From: Harmothoe impar
Lineage: Eukaryota; Annelida; Polychaeta; Phyllodocida; Polynoidae
Length of the DNA stretch: 64,000 nucleotides
Direction of reading: 5' to 3'
Assembly: GCA_947462335.1 (NCBI GenBank)
Contig: OX381713.1
Span: forward strand, 20,762,381 to 20,826,380
A program made the translations under genes and the position numbers. Below, piece after piece: positions 32,525-42,740 of the stretch. The notes beneath the pieces were generated by a model. The model worked only from the letters and a program-made list of their open reading frames with translations, did no database searches and was not told the origin of the DNA. The stretch's first letter is position 1, and every line of letters starts with the position of its first letter.

Positions 32525-33133
32525 CTAGTTGTTATAGTCCCCCCATCCCAAGGCCTCCCAGGACTCGGCCAACTCGGCAGCGGCAGGAGATCCAATCCAT
32601 GTATCTTCACTGAACAGCCACTCGTTCTCCTCCCTCCACTGGACAAACCGTGCCTCCAAAGTAGACAAAGCATGCTCAGCGCTGTCTGCAGCATCACCTG
32701 TCACCGTGTAAGCACATAGGCCGACAGCCAATAGGAAGTCCCAGATGACCCCATCATTTCTGGTGAAAAGCAGTCGCGGGTCATATCCATCCAGATCACG
32801 TAGGGCCTGAGCCAACAGCTCCAGAGATGCCGCCCTGCGCATGGAAATCCCGCCAGCACCAAGGAAGTACCAGCCGTGATGACGGCACACCAAAACATCA
32901 CCAAAACTGGCAATGTCGTGCCGGACTTTATGCAACCACCGCGTCCTTACTGAGTCATACCGACTCAAAATACTCCTAAAAGGAGTACCAGGAGTCAGCC
33001 CCTCCAAGGTGTTTTGATCACCTAACCACAGGTCCAAGGCCTGCATGTCACCCTGCAGCCAGGCCTCAGGGAGATATGCAAGTACCTCAGGTACAGCCTC
33101 CAACTCGTCCTCCAAAATTGCCATATGCGCCAT
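32525..33133 (-). CDS. antisense 202-codon ORF inside the LTR element, unknown function
   Basis: ATG at 33,133, TAG at 32,525-32,527, opposite to gag-pol-env. The product is acidic, rich in Leu, Ala, Asp, Glu and Trp, apparently soluble (no signal peptide or clear membrane segment) and largely helical by eye. I do not recognise the family. The region is visibly richer in GC than gag, pol and env, and its composition and complexity look like real coding sequence rather than a shadow: no long plus-strand ORF overlaps it. A TATA box lies about 60 bp upstream and an AATAAA 24 bp downstream, so it has the outline of a compact self-contained gene. It could be an accessory factor of the element (compare antisense genes of some retroviruses) or a captured host gene. 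An alternative start is the Met at codon 4. Confidence 0.65.
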   Translation of the reverse strand: MAHMAILEDELEAVPEVLAYLPEAWLQGDMQALDLWLGDQNTLEGLTPGTPFRSILSRYDSVRTRWLHKVRHDIASFGDVLVCRHHGWYFLGAGGISMRRAASLELLAQALRDLDGYDPRLLFTRNDGVIWDFLLAVGLCAYTVTGDAADSAEHALSTLEARFVQWREENEWLFSEDTWIGSPAAAELAESWEALGWGDYNN

Positions 33134-33164
33134 ACTGTGTTATCTCAAGGGTACTCAAGGAATA

Positions 33165-33240
33165 AGTGATCCTACTGTGGTCTACACAGCCTTTATAACC
33201 CCTCCCCACCCCCAAATGACACTGTTCACCCTCTGAAGTG
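33165..33240 (-). promoter_or_regulatory. promoter of the antisense gene
   Basis: On the minus strand GGGGAGGGG precedes TTATAAAG (33,191-33,198). Transcription would begin near 33,165, leaving a leader of about 30 bases before the ATG at 33,133. Both the TATA box and its distance to the ORF are as expected of an RNA polymerase II promoter. Confidence 0.55.
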
Positions 33241-34739
33241 ATCCCCTCACTTCAGGTGACAAGTCCATGAGAAGGCACATGATCTGCTCACCAAAAGGTG
33301 TCAACCACCGGTGTCACCGCGGCACACGACGCATCTTGCGCCGCATGACACAATAGCCTCAAGGTGCCACTCAAAAATCTGCTCAAGGTGCAAAATTTTC
33401 AAACTCTCACAATCCCAAGGTCAAAGCAAGGTCTCAGTGTGTGTCAGTAGTATCAGGGAATCAATTTTAAGGTATCCCAAAATGAAACAGCCAATTTTGA
33501 AAAATTGAAGTTTTACAAAAACAATTGCGTACTCTTAACCATGTCAAACTTGCTCAAACATGCATTTATATGTATGAAATTGTATTATTACAATCTAAAT
33601 TGCTAATCAAACATGTTTGTATATAACACTGTATTTGCACTGTATTTTACACTGTATACCTTTGTATTATGTAAGACTATTTACAGAAAAACATGAAGCA
33701 AAAAGGGAGATAGTCCGCTGACTAACCCTAGGATACTACACAAAAGACTTAAATCTCACAGCAGCGGCCCACTGCAAAGACATTTCTGATCAAAGTGTAG
33801 ATCCACAAGTTGCAAATTGCCAACACCAAGAATCTTGTAAGATTCAACTATCATTGCAGAAACAAAATACCAAGTCATTTTTATGACATTATGAACACTT
33901 ACCCTCCACCGGATAAGGACAAAATATCTGCATAAAAAAAGGACTGTATTTGTACATACAAACTTACAAATTTAAGTAATGCAAAATGTCAGATGACACA
34001 ATTATGAACACTTATCCGCCACCGGACAAGCACATAACTATGCATAAAATGTACATTACTGATTGCTATATCACGCAAATCCATAGATAAGCGCTATCTA
34101 GAATTAAGAAAACAAACTTCAAGCCGGTTGGCCTACTTTTATGTAAAAGTGGCCTTGGTTTTTTTGGTATCAAACAAAAAAGTTTGTAAAAGATTATCAT
34201 AAGATTTTGCATAATTTGCATTATACCCTGTATATTGTATTCACATGTGAACATTGATATATCAAAATCCACTCAGTTCCACAAAAGCACCTATCACCAA
34301 AGACAGCCTATTACTTGATAACACATTTTTCATCATGTTTTAGAATTAAGACAAAGATGTACCATACTGTGTATGTAACTCAAACCATGATTTGAAAAGT
34401 GTCAGATAAAGACACAATGTATTACTACACTGTATAACTATGTGATTAAGAAAGTACCAAGTTGGTACAAACAAGGTTTACATACCTTATAGTTAAGATT
34501 ACACTGTATATAATGTAGATGACTAGCCAAGCACAAAACCAAAAATTCTCCCCAGACCTTTGGTATTTACATACTCTCACATCATCTATATTACAAAAAA
34601 AGTGTACTTCACTACAAAAAAAAAAAAAAAAAAAAAAAAGGTAAATTCTATTTGCCACCAAAAATTGTGGACAAAATTCCAAAATTCACCCCAAATTTTT
34701 AGATGGAATGACAACTGACGGAGAGTTGTCCTTTTTCCC
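33241..34739. other. non-coding 3' region of the LTR element
   Basis: About 1.5 kb with no ORF. It holds a CpG-richer patch at 33,300-33,360 behind the antisense promoter and CAAGGT words at 33,358-33,435. A 47-bp imperfect direct repeat (33,890-33,940 and 34,003-34,050) shares TATGAACACTTA and CCACCGGA. An A run of about 25 lies at 34,615-34,639. Most of it is AT-rich. Confidence 0.5.
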
Positions 34740-34749
34740 GAGGGGGAGG
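34740..34749 (+). other. polypurine tract
   Basis: GAGGGGGAGG ends four bases before the 3' LTR. This is the expected place of the plus-strand primer for reverse transcription. The intervening CACC is slightly unusual, because the tract usually abuts the LTR. Confidence 0.6.
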
Positions 34750-34753
34750 CACC

Positions 34754-35448
34754 TGTCAGGTATGACCGGCGAGCCCGGCGCTGCGGGCGCCCGCGTGTTC
34801 AAGCCGACGGCGGGAGACGCTACTCCCGCCGCCGGCACACGCAGGCGCGCGCCGGCCCGCATAGGCGGCGCTCCAGTCGGCACTCCCGCCGCCGCCAGGC
34901 GACGCTCATCCCGCACATTGTTTCCCACAGACCAGCATAAGGGTCACCCCTTTGATGTACACTAACAGGGGTAGACAAACTATGGAGGGGTATTGTGTGA
35001 CTGTCTCTCTGACTGTTACAGCCCTCCAACCACTGTCAACTGACACTAACACTCAAGATGCCATGCTGGTAGCCTGGCCCCCTTAAATAGGGTCAGGTCC
35101 CAGCACTGGGCATCTCCATCCTCACTCTACACTTGGACACCACTGAGCAAGGACCTCTCCACTGACTGAGAACAAGGCTATAGGCTATGCCCTACTAGGC
35201 CCAACTATCAGACATGGTGTAGGACCCCCTTGGCTCTAGTCCAGTACTAACCTCAGGGTTATTAGGTATATTTACCAAGACCTATATTATTGTGTGGATA
35301 GGTGTAACTGAGTGGAACCTACATTGTACTTACTGTACTGTTGCTGTCAACTTGTAATAAATACCAACTATACTACAAGACCTCAAGACTTAGTCAACTT
35401 ACTCACATTACAAGGAGTCTCCCAACTAAGGGGATTCCTTGTATGACA
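34754..35448 (+). repeat. 3' LTR
   Basis: 695 bp, TGTCA...TGACA, followed by the ACTG target duplicate at 35,449-35,452. It is identical to the 5' LTR except for lacking a 9-bp duplication near the left end and for a cluster of about six changes at 35,400-35,418. Its AATAAA at 35,356-35,361 should end the element's RNAs. Confidence 0.95.
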
Positions 35449-35498
35449 ACTGTTTGGAGTGGAGGTGGGGGAGATAAGCAAGGATACGGTACATGGGT

Positions 35499-36016
35499 GT
35501 GCCTCTACATGGGTCCCCTCAGTTTTGACCATGTCGCCAAGTCGAATTTAAGCAAACTAGCCGTGTCACTGTGTCGATTTTTATCCCCATACATAACTAC
35601 CGTATTCGACGTAATAAGCGCCCTCCCCCTAATAAGCGCCCCCCCCCCCCTTTTTCAGATTTTCCCCAGATTTTTCCAATGTGATCCTCCGATTTTGGTA
35701 CTGATTTTCACACCTGTGTGTAATATAGAGCAGTTCACACCTGTGCAGGTGTTAAGGCCAAGCCAAGTGTGAAGTCATAGGGGTGTGTAGAAGCCTTGTA
35801 GAGGCCACTGAGGACTGTATAGGACAGCCATGGGGGGCGCTTATTAGAATGAATATTTGAGGCTTATTTTTCCACTTAAAATAATTTTTTAAGCGCCCAG
35901 GGCGCTTATTACGTCGAATACGGTATACCTTCTATTCAATGTGTTCATGTCCGTAGATTTTTAAAAGGGCTGTGTCGCCGTGTCACCCGTGTCGATGTTT
36001 ACCCATGTAGAGGCAC
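35499..36016. mobile_element. outer fold-back element split by a TA-flanked miniature element
   Basis: GTGCCTCTACATGGGT at 35,499-35,514 is exactly inverted at 36,001-36,016. Inside, GCCGTGTCACTGTGTCGAT and GCCGTGTCACCCGTGTCGAT flank the inner element as direct copies. No coding capacity. The outer element starts only about 50 bp from the 3' LTR of the retrotransposon. Confidence 0.65.
35600..35923. mobile_element. miniature TIR element, TA target duplication
   Basis: Starts CCGTATTCGACGTAATAAGC, mirrored at the right end, with TA at 35,598-35,599 and 35,924-35,925. The terminal repeats are about 24 bp, and the right one extends into an AAGCGCCCAGGGCGCTT palindrome. The 324-bp interior has no ORF of interest. 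It is nested in the fold-back element 35,499-36,016. Confidence 0.8.
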
Positions 36017-36019
36017 ATG

Positions 36020-38020
36020 GGTGGGGATATGACACTGGGTTTGGGAGGACTGTCTCCTGCAGTAGAACAGTACATGATATGTTGTACCTGATCAACTTTA
36101 GCCAATTCACACGTAGGTGTGACTTCTCGGTTTATATGCACAGGAGTTTATGATTATTAACGAATATATTTACTGAGGCCCATACATGTATCATATCTGA
36201 TCATACCACTCTTAATGTTTGAGATTCTAGTGTGTACATACACCCACAGGAACATGTTCAGTATTCTGCATTGAACTAAATGTGGAGTAGGGACCACAAA
36301 CCGTTCCAACTACAGGCAACAGTTTGTGATGTCCCGTGTCACCACAGAAACATTTCAGAACACAGCTGAGCTTTAAGTTTCTTTTCAAGCAACGTATATA
36401 TAAGTAGATGGGGGGGGGGGGAGTTCTGCTGGGGACATCTTCATATTATAGCCTTCTCTATCATCTAAGGGAGTGATCATTTTTTAACAACGGCGTGGGG
36501 GGGGGGGGGGCAAAAAAATGTCGATCCTTTGACCGGGGGGGGGGGGGGAGAGAGTGCAAACAATTTCAACCCCTCAGGGGGTTGGGTTGGGGTTTCGCCT
36601 AAAAGCAAGTGTGTTACTATGATTCAAAGAGCCTGTGCGCGCACCGATTTTTGTCCTGTAGGGGGGCATAAAAGAAATGATCACTCCCTAAGACTCCTTC
36701 CCCTGTTCTTTGTGTCAGTAGTCGGGGGGGCAGGACTCTGAGGTTGGTGGGGTGGGGCAGGTCACGTGACCTCGTCTGACACATCTGGGTGCTCCTCCAC
36801 GACCCCTACCGGGTTATAGATCACAACAGCCCGTATAGCTCCTCACCCTACCCTGTAAACTACTGATTACATGTGCACATGCTATGTATCATTGTATGTG
36901 TCTTGGGAAAGACACGTTTTAAAAAGAAAACTAACAACATATGTTAGCAGCCCCCTTGGTCCTTGTAAAGGCACATTGTGAGCTGCCATCTCATGTGGTG
37001 TGTACTTTGTAACAGTAAATCTGTGAGGACTCAAGGAGAGATGAATGTAAGTATTTGGTGGACCATGGAGCCTTGGAGGAGTGATTGTGGCAAAGATTCC
37101 CATGCCATACAATGTGTTTTTTTTTAGATACAAATAGAGACGTTAGCCTTAGAATTCCCCACTTCTAAAAGTAAAATGAATCTCTTGGCCTGCCCTATGT
37201 CTAAGAGTGTGGGTGTGATATGGGGCAGCTAGGGAGGGTATAAAGGGGTTAAGAGGGGGGTAGTGGTACAAGTATCTAACTAGGGCGTGAAGGGGTTAAC
37301 TGAGGAGGGGGAGGGGGTGGTATCTAACTGGGGTGGTTGATGGTGAGGTGGATGCCCACTCACCCTGTACCAGGTCACAGATTAGACACAGGGGACAGGG
37401 CTGCTACTTGTACATGGTCTTGTCTACACACTCCTCCTCCTGAGATGAACCCCTTCTGTTACTAGTGTTAGCCCTCTTTGTCTGCCAACACATCGCCCTG
37501 CTACAAACCCTAAATCTGTGAGTGTTATGCTTCAACCCCCCGCCCCCCCCCCCGCCGTTTTTAAAGTGTAAATTTTGCTCAAAAGTCCTAATTATTCCAA
37601 GAGTGCGCACCCTACTTTTGAAAGTCATGGATCCGCCACAGGCCTAAGCACTAAGCACTATGACTATGTCCATTTGTATTAAATAATGTACCAATTCTCA
37701 AAATAGATACACGATAATATAGATATAATAAAGGTATACATTGTACTCTAGTTCTCGGACACATTCAGAATCAGATGTGGAGACCTCTACTTCACTCAGA
37801 TGAGACCCAACAAGGATCCAAATTGTTTGGATGGGGGTTTTATTCCATGTGCGCCTACATTCCTGGAATATCAACATCACAATGTCCCATATTGAGTGTA
37901 CAGTGGTCCCGCCTCCACATAACGGAGACAAGTGTCACACTCCATGTAACCACACACTCCACTAAGGCAGCAGCCCCACCACACTGCTGCCACACATGTC
38001 TATAGCAGCTAGAGTTTAAG
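36020..38020. other. no gene recognised; poly(G) tracts
   Basis: G runs at about 36,410-36,422, 36,497-36,511 and 36,535-36,549, plus TCACGTGAC at about 36,764. GGGG-rich sequence lies at 37,250-37,330. No exon set was recognised. Confidence 0.4.
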
Positions 38021-38027
38021 AATCTAG

Positions 38028-38132
38028 AGGTTAGAGAATCTAGAGGTTAGAGAGAATCTAGAGGTTAGAGAGAATCTAGAGGTTAGAGAGAATCTAGAGG
38101 TTAGAGAGAATCTAGAGGTTAGAGAATCTAGA
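38028..38132 (+). repeat. 16-20-bp tandem repeat
   Basis: About six copies of AATCTAGAGGTTAGAG(AG). The TCTAGA palindrome recurs in each unit. Confidence 0.85.
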
Positions 38133-38612
38133 AGTGGAAAATATAGCTGGTTCTGAGTCTTCTCGGTTACATTATAACAGGCAAGGGAATAGTTTTCCGA
38201 TGCATGGGTGGTGTAGCCTGACCTAAAATACTTTTTTTGGGCCACAATTCAAACTTCATGAACCAGCGTTAGGATTACACTGCATCGTCTTGTATAAAAT
38301 GGTATTCAGGCACTACATGTACATGGTTTGGGTAATATCAATATCGAGCACGTCAAATGGGAATCTACAACAAAATGGCCATTTCGGCAGCCTAGACTAC
38401 ATGCCAGCAGTTGGGTAGACCTATACTATAGGCTATAGACACGTTGGTAAGGTGGTGGTGGGGTCAGGTGTCTGGGGTCACACACCCTGGAGGAGGGGAT
38501 GGGAGCACTGCTGGGTGAGGTGGGGGTACAGATGGTGATACAGGCGGTAAGGACCCCTCCCTAACCTCACTACCACACAGGGTATCATCTTCATATACAC
38601 ACTCAGACATCT

Positions 38613-39438
38613 TCCGTCAGCTGTGGGTGGCAGGGGCAGACTAAGTCTGAGAGATTGTCTCTCAGCTGTGGGTGGCAGAGGCAGACTAAGAGATCGTCTC
38701 TCAGCTGTGGGTGGCAGCGGCAGACTAAGTCTGAGAGATTGTCTCTCAGCTGTGGGTGGCAGAGGCAGACTAAGAGATCGTCTCTCAGCTGTGGGTGGCA
38801 GAGGCAGACTAAGAGATCGTCTCTCAGCTGTGGGTGGCAGAGGCAGACTAAGAGATCGTCTCTCAGCTGTGGGTGGCAGAGGCAGACTAAGTCTGAGAGA
38901 TTGTCTCTCAGCTGTGGGTGGCAGCGGCAGACTAAGTCTGAGAGATCGTCTCTCAGCTGTGGGTGGCAGCGGCAGACTAAGTCTGAGAGATTGTCTCTCA
39001 GCTGTGGGTGGCAGAGGCAGACTAAGAGATCGTCTCTCAGCTGTGGGTGGCAGAGGCAGACTAAGAGATCGTCTCTCAGCTGTGGGTGGCAGAGGCAGAC
39101 TAAGAGATCGTCTCTCAGCTGTGGGTGGCAGAGGCAGACTAGGAGATCATCTCTCAGCTGTGGTTGGCAGCGGCAGACTAAGTCTAAGAGATCGTCTCTC
39201 AGCTGTGGGTGGCAGAGGCAGACTAAGAGATCGTCTCTCAGCTGTGGGTGGCAGCGGCAGACTAAGTCTAAGAGATCGTCTCTCAGCTGTGGGTGGCAGG
39301 GGCAGACTAAGAGATCGTCTCTCAGCTGTGGGTGGCAGCGGCAGACTAAGTCTAAGAGATCGTCTCTCAGCTGTGGGTGGCAGGGGCAGACTAAGTCTGA
39401 GAGATCGTCTCTCAGCTGTGGGTGGCAGAAGCAGACAT
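38613..39438 (+). repeat. 39/45-bp dimorphic minisatellite
   Basis: Nineteen full units plus a partial one. Short 39-bp units and long 45-bp units differ by an extra six bases in the CAGACTAAGTCTGAGAGA region. Starting near 38,617 the order is L S L S S S L L L S S S S L S L S L L. Each unit contains GAGAGATCGTCTCTC-type inverted repeats, and the six-base insert creates a second one, CAGACTAAGTCTG. Both unit lengths are multiples of three, so long open frames (287 and 274 codons) appear in two plus-strand frames. I treat them as artefacts of the repeat. Confidence 0.9.
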
Positions 39439-39439
39439 A

Positions 39440-41170
39440 TGTCAGGTTTATTTTATACTCATGTAAAATGCCACTTTAATTTATAGCAGCAGAGAAGCCT
39501 GTATGAATTGATAATATGAATGTTTGATATCTTCCAAAATGTTATCGATGATACAAGTAGTCAATGTCAATGACTCGTTTCAATATCATATTAGCGAAAC
39601 TATTTCGCAAATTTATATTGATTACTAGTACAAAATGTATCAATGATTACCTAAAAAATATCTCGAGGGATAGAGACCTTCCCCCCAGAGGCCCACCGAT
39701 AGGCATACTAAGGGGCTTGCCAAGAACCCAGAGACACCTTTTATAGGACGACGAGTGTGGCGAGTGGGTGGGGGCGCTATGCCTTAGTCTTAGACAGGTT
39801 TCCTCAGACGCGATGATATGAGTACTCCATATGACATTGTTATCATAGGCTCCTGGGGCAGCATCCAACCCGGATATTATTACTTCTTGGCGAGGAATTC
39901 TGAGAGCCTTACTCACAGACTGTCCCCTCTCCAGCACCCCACCCACCCGGTCCTCCTGGGTGCCATGCCTGGAGGCTATAGTCCTGCCAGGACTACTTCC
40001 ACAAAGAGGAAAGGGTCCTGGTGGGACCTATTCCTGCCCAGATTGCTTCTATAACTGGGCACGGGTCCTGTTGGTACATAGTTGAGTAGGTCCCCACCCA
40101 GATTGGTTTTAAAACTAGGAAAAGGTCCTGATGATACCTGCCCTTCAACAACTGGGTGTAGCGCAGCCATTTAGTTGCTAGTAACCCACCTATTGGCACA
40201 TACTAGTAGGGGAATGTGGGGCGAAAAATGTACATTGTATATGATCGCTAATCCTATTCAATGGAACTTCTCAAAAATAGTCTACAGTACCATCTAGACC
40301 TTACCAGGAGCAGAAGCAGACAGGTGAATGCCTAACCTCTAGTCTCCTCCACGGTCCATGCCTGGAGGGAAGTCCTGGCCAGGAGTGGTCTGCTGGTGTG
40401 AGGTCTGCTCTCTGTACGTCTAACCCCGGCCCTGGGGGCAAGGAGGCCAGGGAAGAGGATGGAGGGGGGGGGGGCAGGAGGAGGGGGCAAGGGGATGGGG
40501 TATACGTGCAGTCTACTGAGGTGTGCGCCACCTAGAACCAAGACCTGTCACTGCAAATCATGCTTAAAAGAAACAGCGCCTTTATCGCAGGGTTGTTTAT
40601 CAACCAGATTAGGCCTATGTGCCAATCAAATTGGTCCTGGGCTTGAACCCAAGCCCCATTTTATCTTGAGTATTTTGAAAAGAACAATTAAAGTACAATG
40701 CTTCAGGTTCTGGTCTGTGTTAATGCCTACTGCCAGTATATGGTGTTCTGAGAATTGTTAATGCATTTATTTTGCTTGTTTTAGATAAAGATTGATGTAA
40801 ACTACCGATACATATGACTGTCTAATAGGACTGTTTATAAATGCGTATAAGTTAGCAAGACCTAGCTCTATGTGGTCTACAGTATTAAAAAGAAAGCGGA
40901 TGTGTGTGTGTGGGAAAAGGGTACCTTTGATAATAACTCTGTGACTGTGTCAGATTTATACTGAGGACTTCCTGAACCTTACTTACCCATGATTAATGGC
41001 TACAGTTATACATATACATAACTGTGGCTGGGCTGATTACCACTGGCTCTCCTCCAACTACAGGTTGGTACAAAGTAGGGGGTTGGTGGGGCCCACAGTT
41101 AGTGTGGGCGGAGGTGATTCAGTGTGTCACTCGTTATAATACAGATATCATGTATCAAACCTCAGGTGTG
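39440..41170. other. no gene recognised; degenerate repeats
   Basis: Between about 39,990 and 40,140 there are three degenerate 50-60-bp units around AGGAAAGGGTCCTGGTGGGACC. A GGGGGGGGGG-containing purine tract lies at 40,440-40,500. No exon set. Confidence 0.4.
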
Positions 41171-41177
41171 TAAGGCT

Positions 41178-41546
41178 CAGTGTTGCCGAAAACTTTTGCT
41201 CAACGCAGGCCAATGTGGCCTGCGTCTTGTCATCTTACTCAGGCCATTTCATTCTCACGCAGGCCATATCAATTTTGATATTTCAAAGTAACTTAATAAA
41301 CTTCATTATAAATTGATTTATACTATGCAAAATCTTTAAAGAAATCGAAAAAAATATTTGATATAAAACAATTTTACAAACATGGCCCTCTCTTTGCTTC
41401 TAGTTGGCCGATTTGAAAAATTCTTTCACCATTAGAAAGCTGAGATTATGGCAGGCCATTCTGGCCTGCGTCCAAAGGCCCTACGCCGGCCATTAAGATT
41501 CTACGCCGGCAAAAGCCGGCGTGCCGGCGTTATTTCGGCAACACTG
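41178..41546. mobile_element. hAT-like miniature TIR element
   Basis: Starts CAGTGTTGCCGAAA and ends TTTCGGCAACACTG (14-bp perfect inverted repeats). CAGTG ends are typical of hAT transposons. An 8-bp target duplication is not obvious in the flanks. The interior has repeated GCAGGCCA/TGGCCTGC and GCCGGC words and no transposase. A truncated relative with the same terminus lies at about 46,279. Confidence 0.75.
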
Positions 41547-41639
41547 ACGGCTGTACTGTAGACGTATTTAAATCTTGATTGTGAATACATGTACTACGTA
41601 GACGTAGTAAATGTGTTATAAGATATTTACTTTGGCAGG

Positions 41640-41885
41640 TTCTCCCCCCCCTGGTCATTTGGGGCAGGTAGTGGAGTGTACAAGAAAATTCGACCCCTCC
41701 TCGGGGGGGGGGGGGGGGGTGTCCATTCTATTATTATATCATTATCAATTAGGTGAGTGGTAGGTCCTAATATGTATATATATTTTTTTTAAATTGGGCA
41801 TTTTGTGCCCTTCCCCCCCCCCCACAGACCTGCAGGCCTACATCTCTACCCCCCCCCCCCCCCCGCCCCAAAAAAAAAAAAAATA
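41640..41885. repeat. poly(C)/poly(G)/poly(A) tracts
   Basis: A G run of about 17 at 41,704-41,720, C runs near 41,812-41,823 and 41,851-41,864, and an A run at about 41,869-41,882. Confidence 0.85.
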
Positions 41886-42289
41886 GAAGAGGGAAATCAC
41901 CCCTTCCCCCACAAAATTTGAGTCAAACCATTATTTTTTAGGGGAATGGTATTTTTGTTGTAAATTTGGCAAATCCACATAGATTCAGCTCAAGTGTTTG
42001 AGTGCAGTGAGGTTGACGGTGGGTTTACAGCTACTTACCCTACTCAAACTCAAAGCTACATAGAGTCACAGTGGAGTCTAGGCAGGCAGAGCCACCACTG
42101 CACCAGCTTCAAGTTGAAGTCCAAGGCCGACACAGCCTCCAGACTCCAGTCACGACACCAGTGCACCTGGTTTGGTGTCACCCTGCTCTTCCATACCTGT
42201 CAGTCTACACACATTAACCCACAGTTAACCTGTACCCAATGTAGCATAATAACCCCACTGGGGTGACTACAACAACAGGGGAGGGTACC

Positions 42290-42740
42290 TCAACCATGGG
42301 CGCCGCCATGTTTGAAATCACCCAACCCCAAAGTGGGACGTCGGGGCGGCCAGCCAAGCCCAGGGTTGGTGTCCACGCCTTTTAATTTGTGGCGAGCGCT
42401 GAAAAACAAGCGCAACAACAATCTCATTGCACTCACCCGTCCGCCGCCGAGCTGCAGTGGTAAGATCCAACATCGTGGTCGTCGTATCGTCACCTGTGCT
42501 TGGCCGTACATCCCATGTTGGCGGTGTGTTGTGTGTATAGTGTCAGAGATCTAAGATAACTAGGTCCAGTCGGCCTCAACACAACTCGGCCTCATTCAAA
42601 ACTAACACGTCACGTGACCAAACTTTGGGGCAAGAAAGTCGGGGGGAGGCGCGGGGACGGGAGCGCGTCGATCAGCGCTGATCGACTAACAGGTGCGCGT
42701 TTTGCGGGGCCGAGCGCGGCCGAGAGCGCCACTCCCGCCA
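42290..42740. promoter_or_regulatory. CpG-rich segment with 20-bp palindrome
   Basis: CpG frequency is far above the flanks. It includes GGCGCCGCCATGTTTG, GGGACGTCGGGGCGGCC, CACGTCACGTGAC (about 42,606) and the perfect palindrome GTCGATCAGCGCTGATCGAC at 42,667-42,686. A GTAAGATCC donor-like site follows GAGCTGCAGTG at about 42,461. It lies about 400 bp beyond the poly(A) signal of the homeobox gene, so it could be the promoter of a neighbouring gene to the left. No coding exon was identified. Confidence 0.4.

Larger units (their letters stand above)
21173..35448 (+). mobile_element. complete env-bearing Ty3/gypsy-like LTR retrotransposon
   Basis: This 14,276-bp element has LTRs of 703 and 695 bp, both beginning TGTCA and ending TGACA. 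It is flanked by ACTG at 21,169-21,172 and 35,449-35,452. A 4-bp duplication is usual for insect errantiviruses and related Ty3/gypsy elements. Order: LTR, primer site, CRE-like array, gag, -1 frameshift site, pol (PR-RT-RH-IN, the Ty3/gypsy order), spacer with splice acceptor, env-like ORF, antisense ORF, polypurine tract, LTR. All long ORFs are intact and the LTRs are identical over most of their length, so insertion is recent. It sits outside the homeobox gene. The antisense gene and the long non-coding 3' region make it larger than most elements of this group. Confidence 0.95.

Noticed and set aside
38623..39486. 287- and 274-codon ORFs across the minisatellite
   Set aside because: Both repeat unit lengths are multiples of three, so frames stay open automatically. 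There is no unique sequence, no exon structure and two frames are equally open.
41170..41555. 8-bp target duplication for the CAGTG-ended element
   Set aside because: The flanks do not match over 8 bp. Only partial similarity (GGCT) is seen, so the hAT assignment rests on the termini alone.
41994..42266. 90-codon plus-strand ORF and an opposite-strand frame as possible exons
   Set aside because: Both strands look equally plausible, with no convincing splice-site pair or similarity, so I could not support either.
42290..42511. minus-strand ORF with a VDTNPGL sequence resembling a 2A/NPGP motif of CR1-type elements
   Set aside because: The critical final proline and surrounding 2A residues do not fit and no retrotransposon sequence follows. 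Probably chance in CpG-rich DNA.
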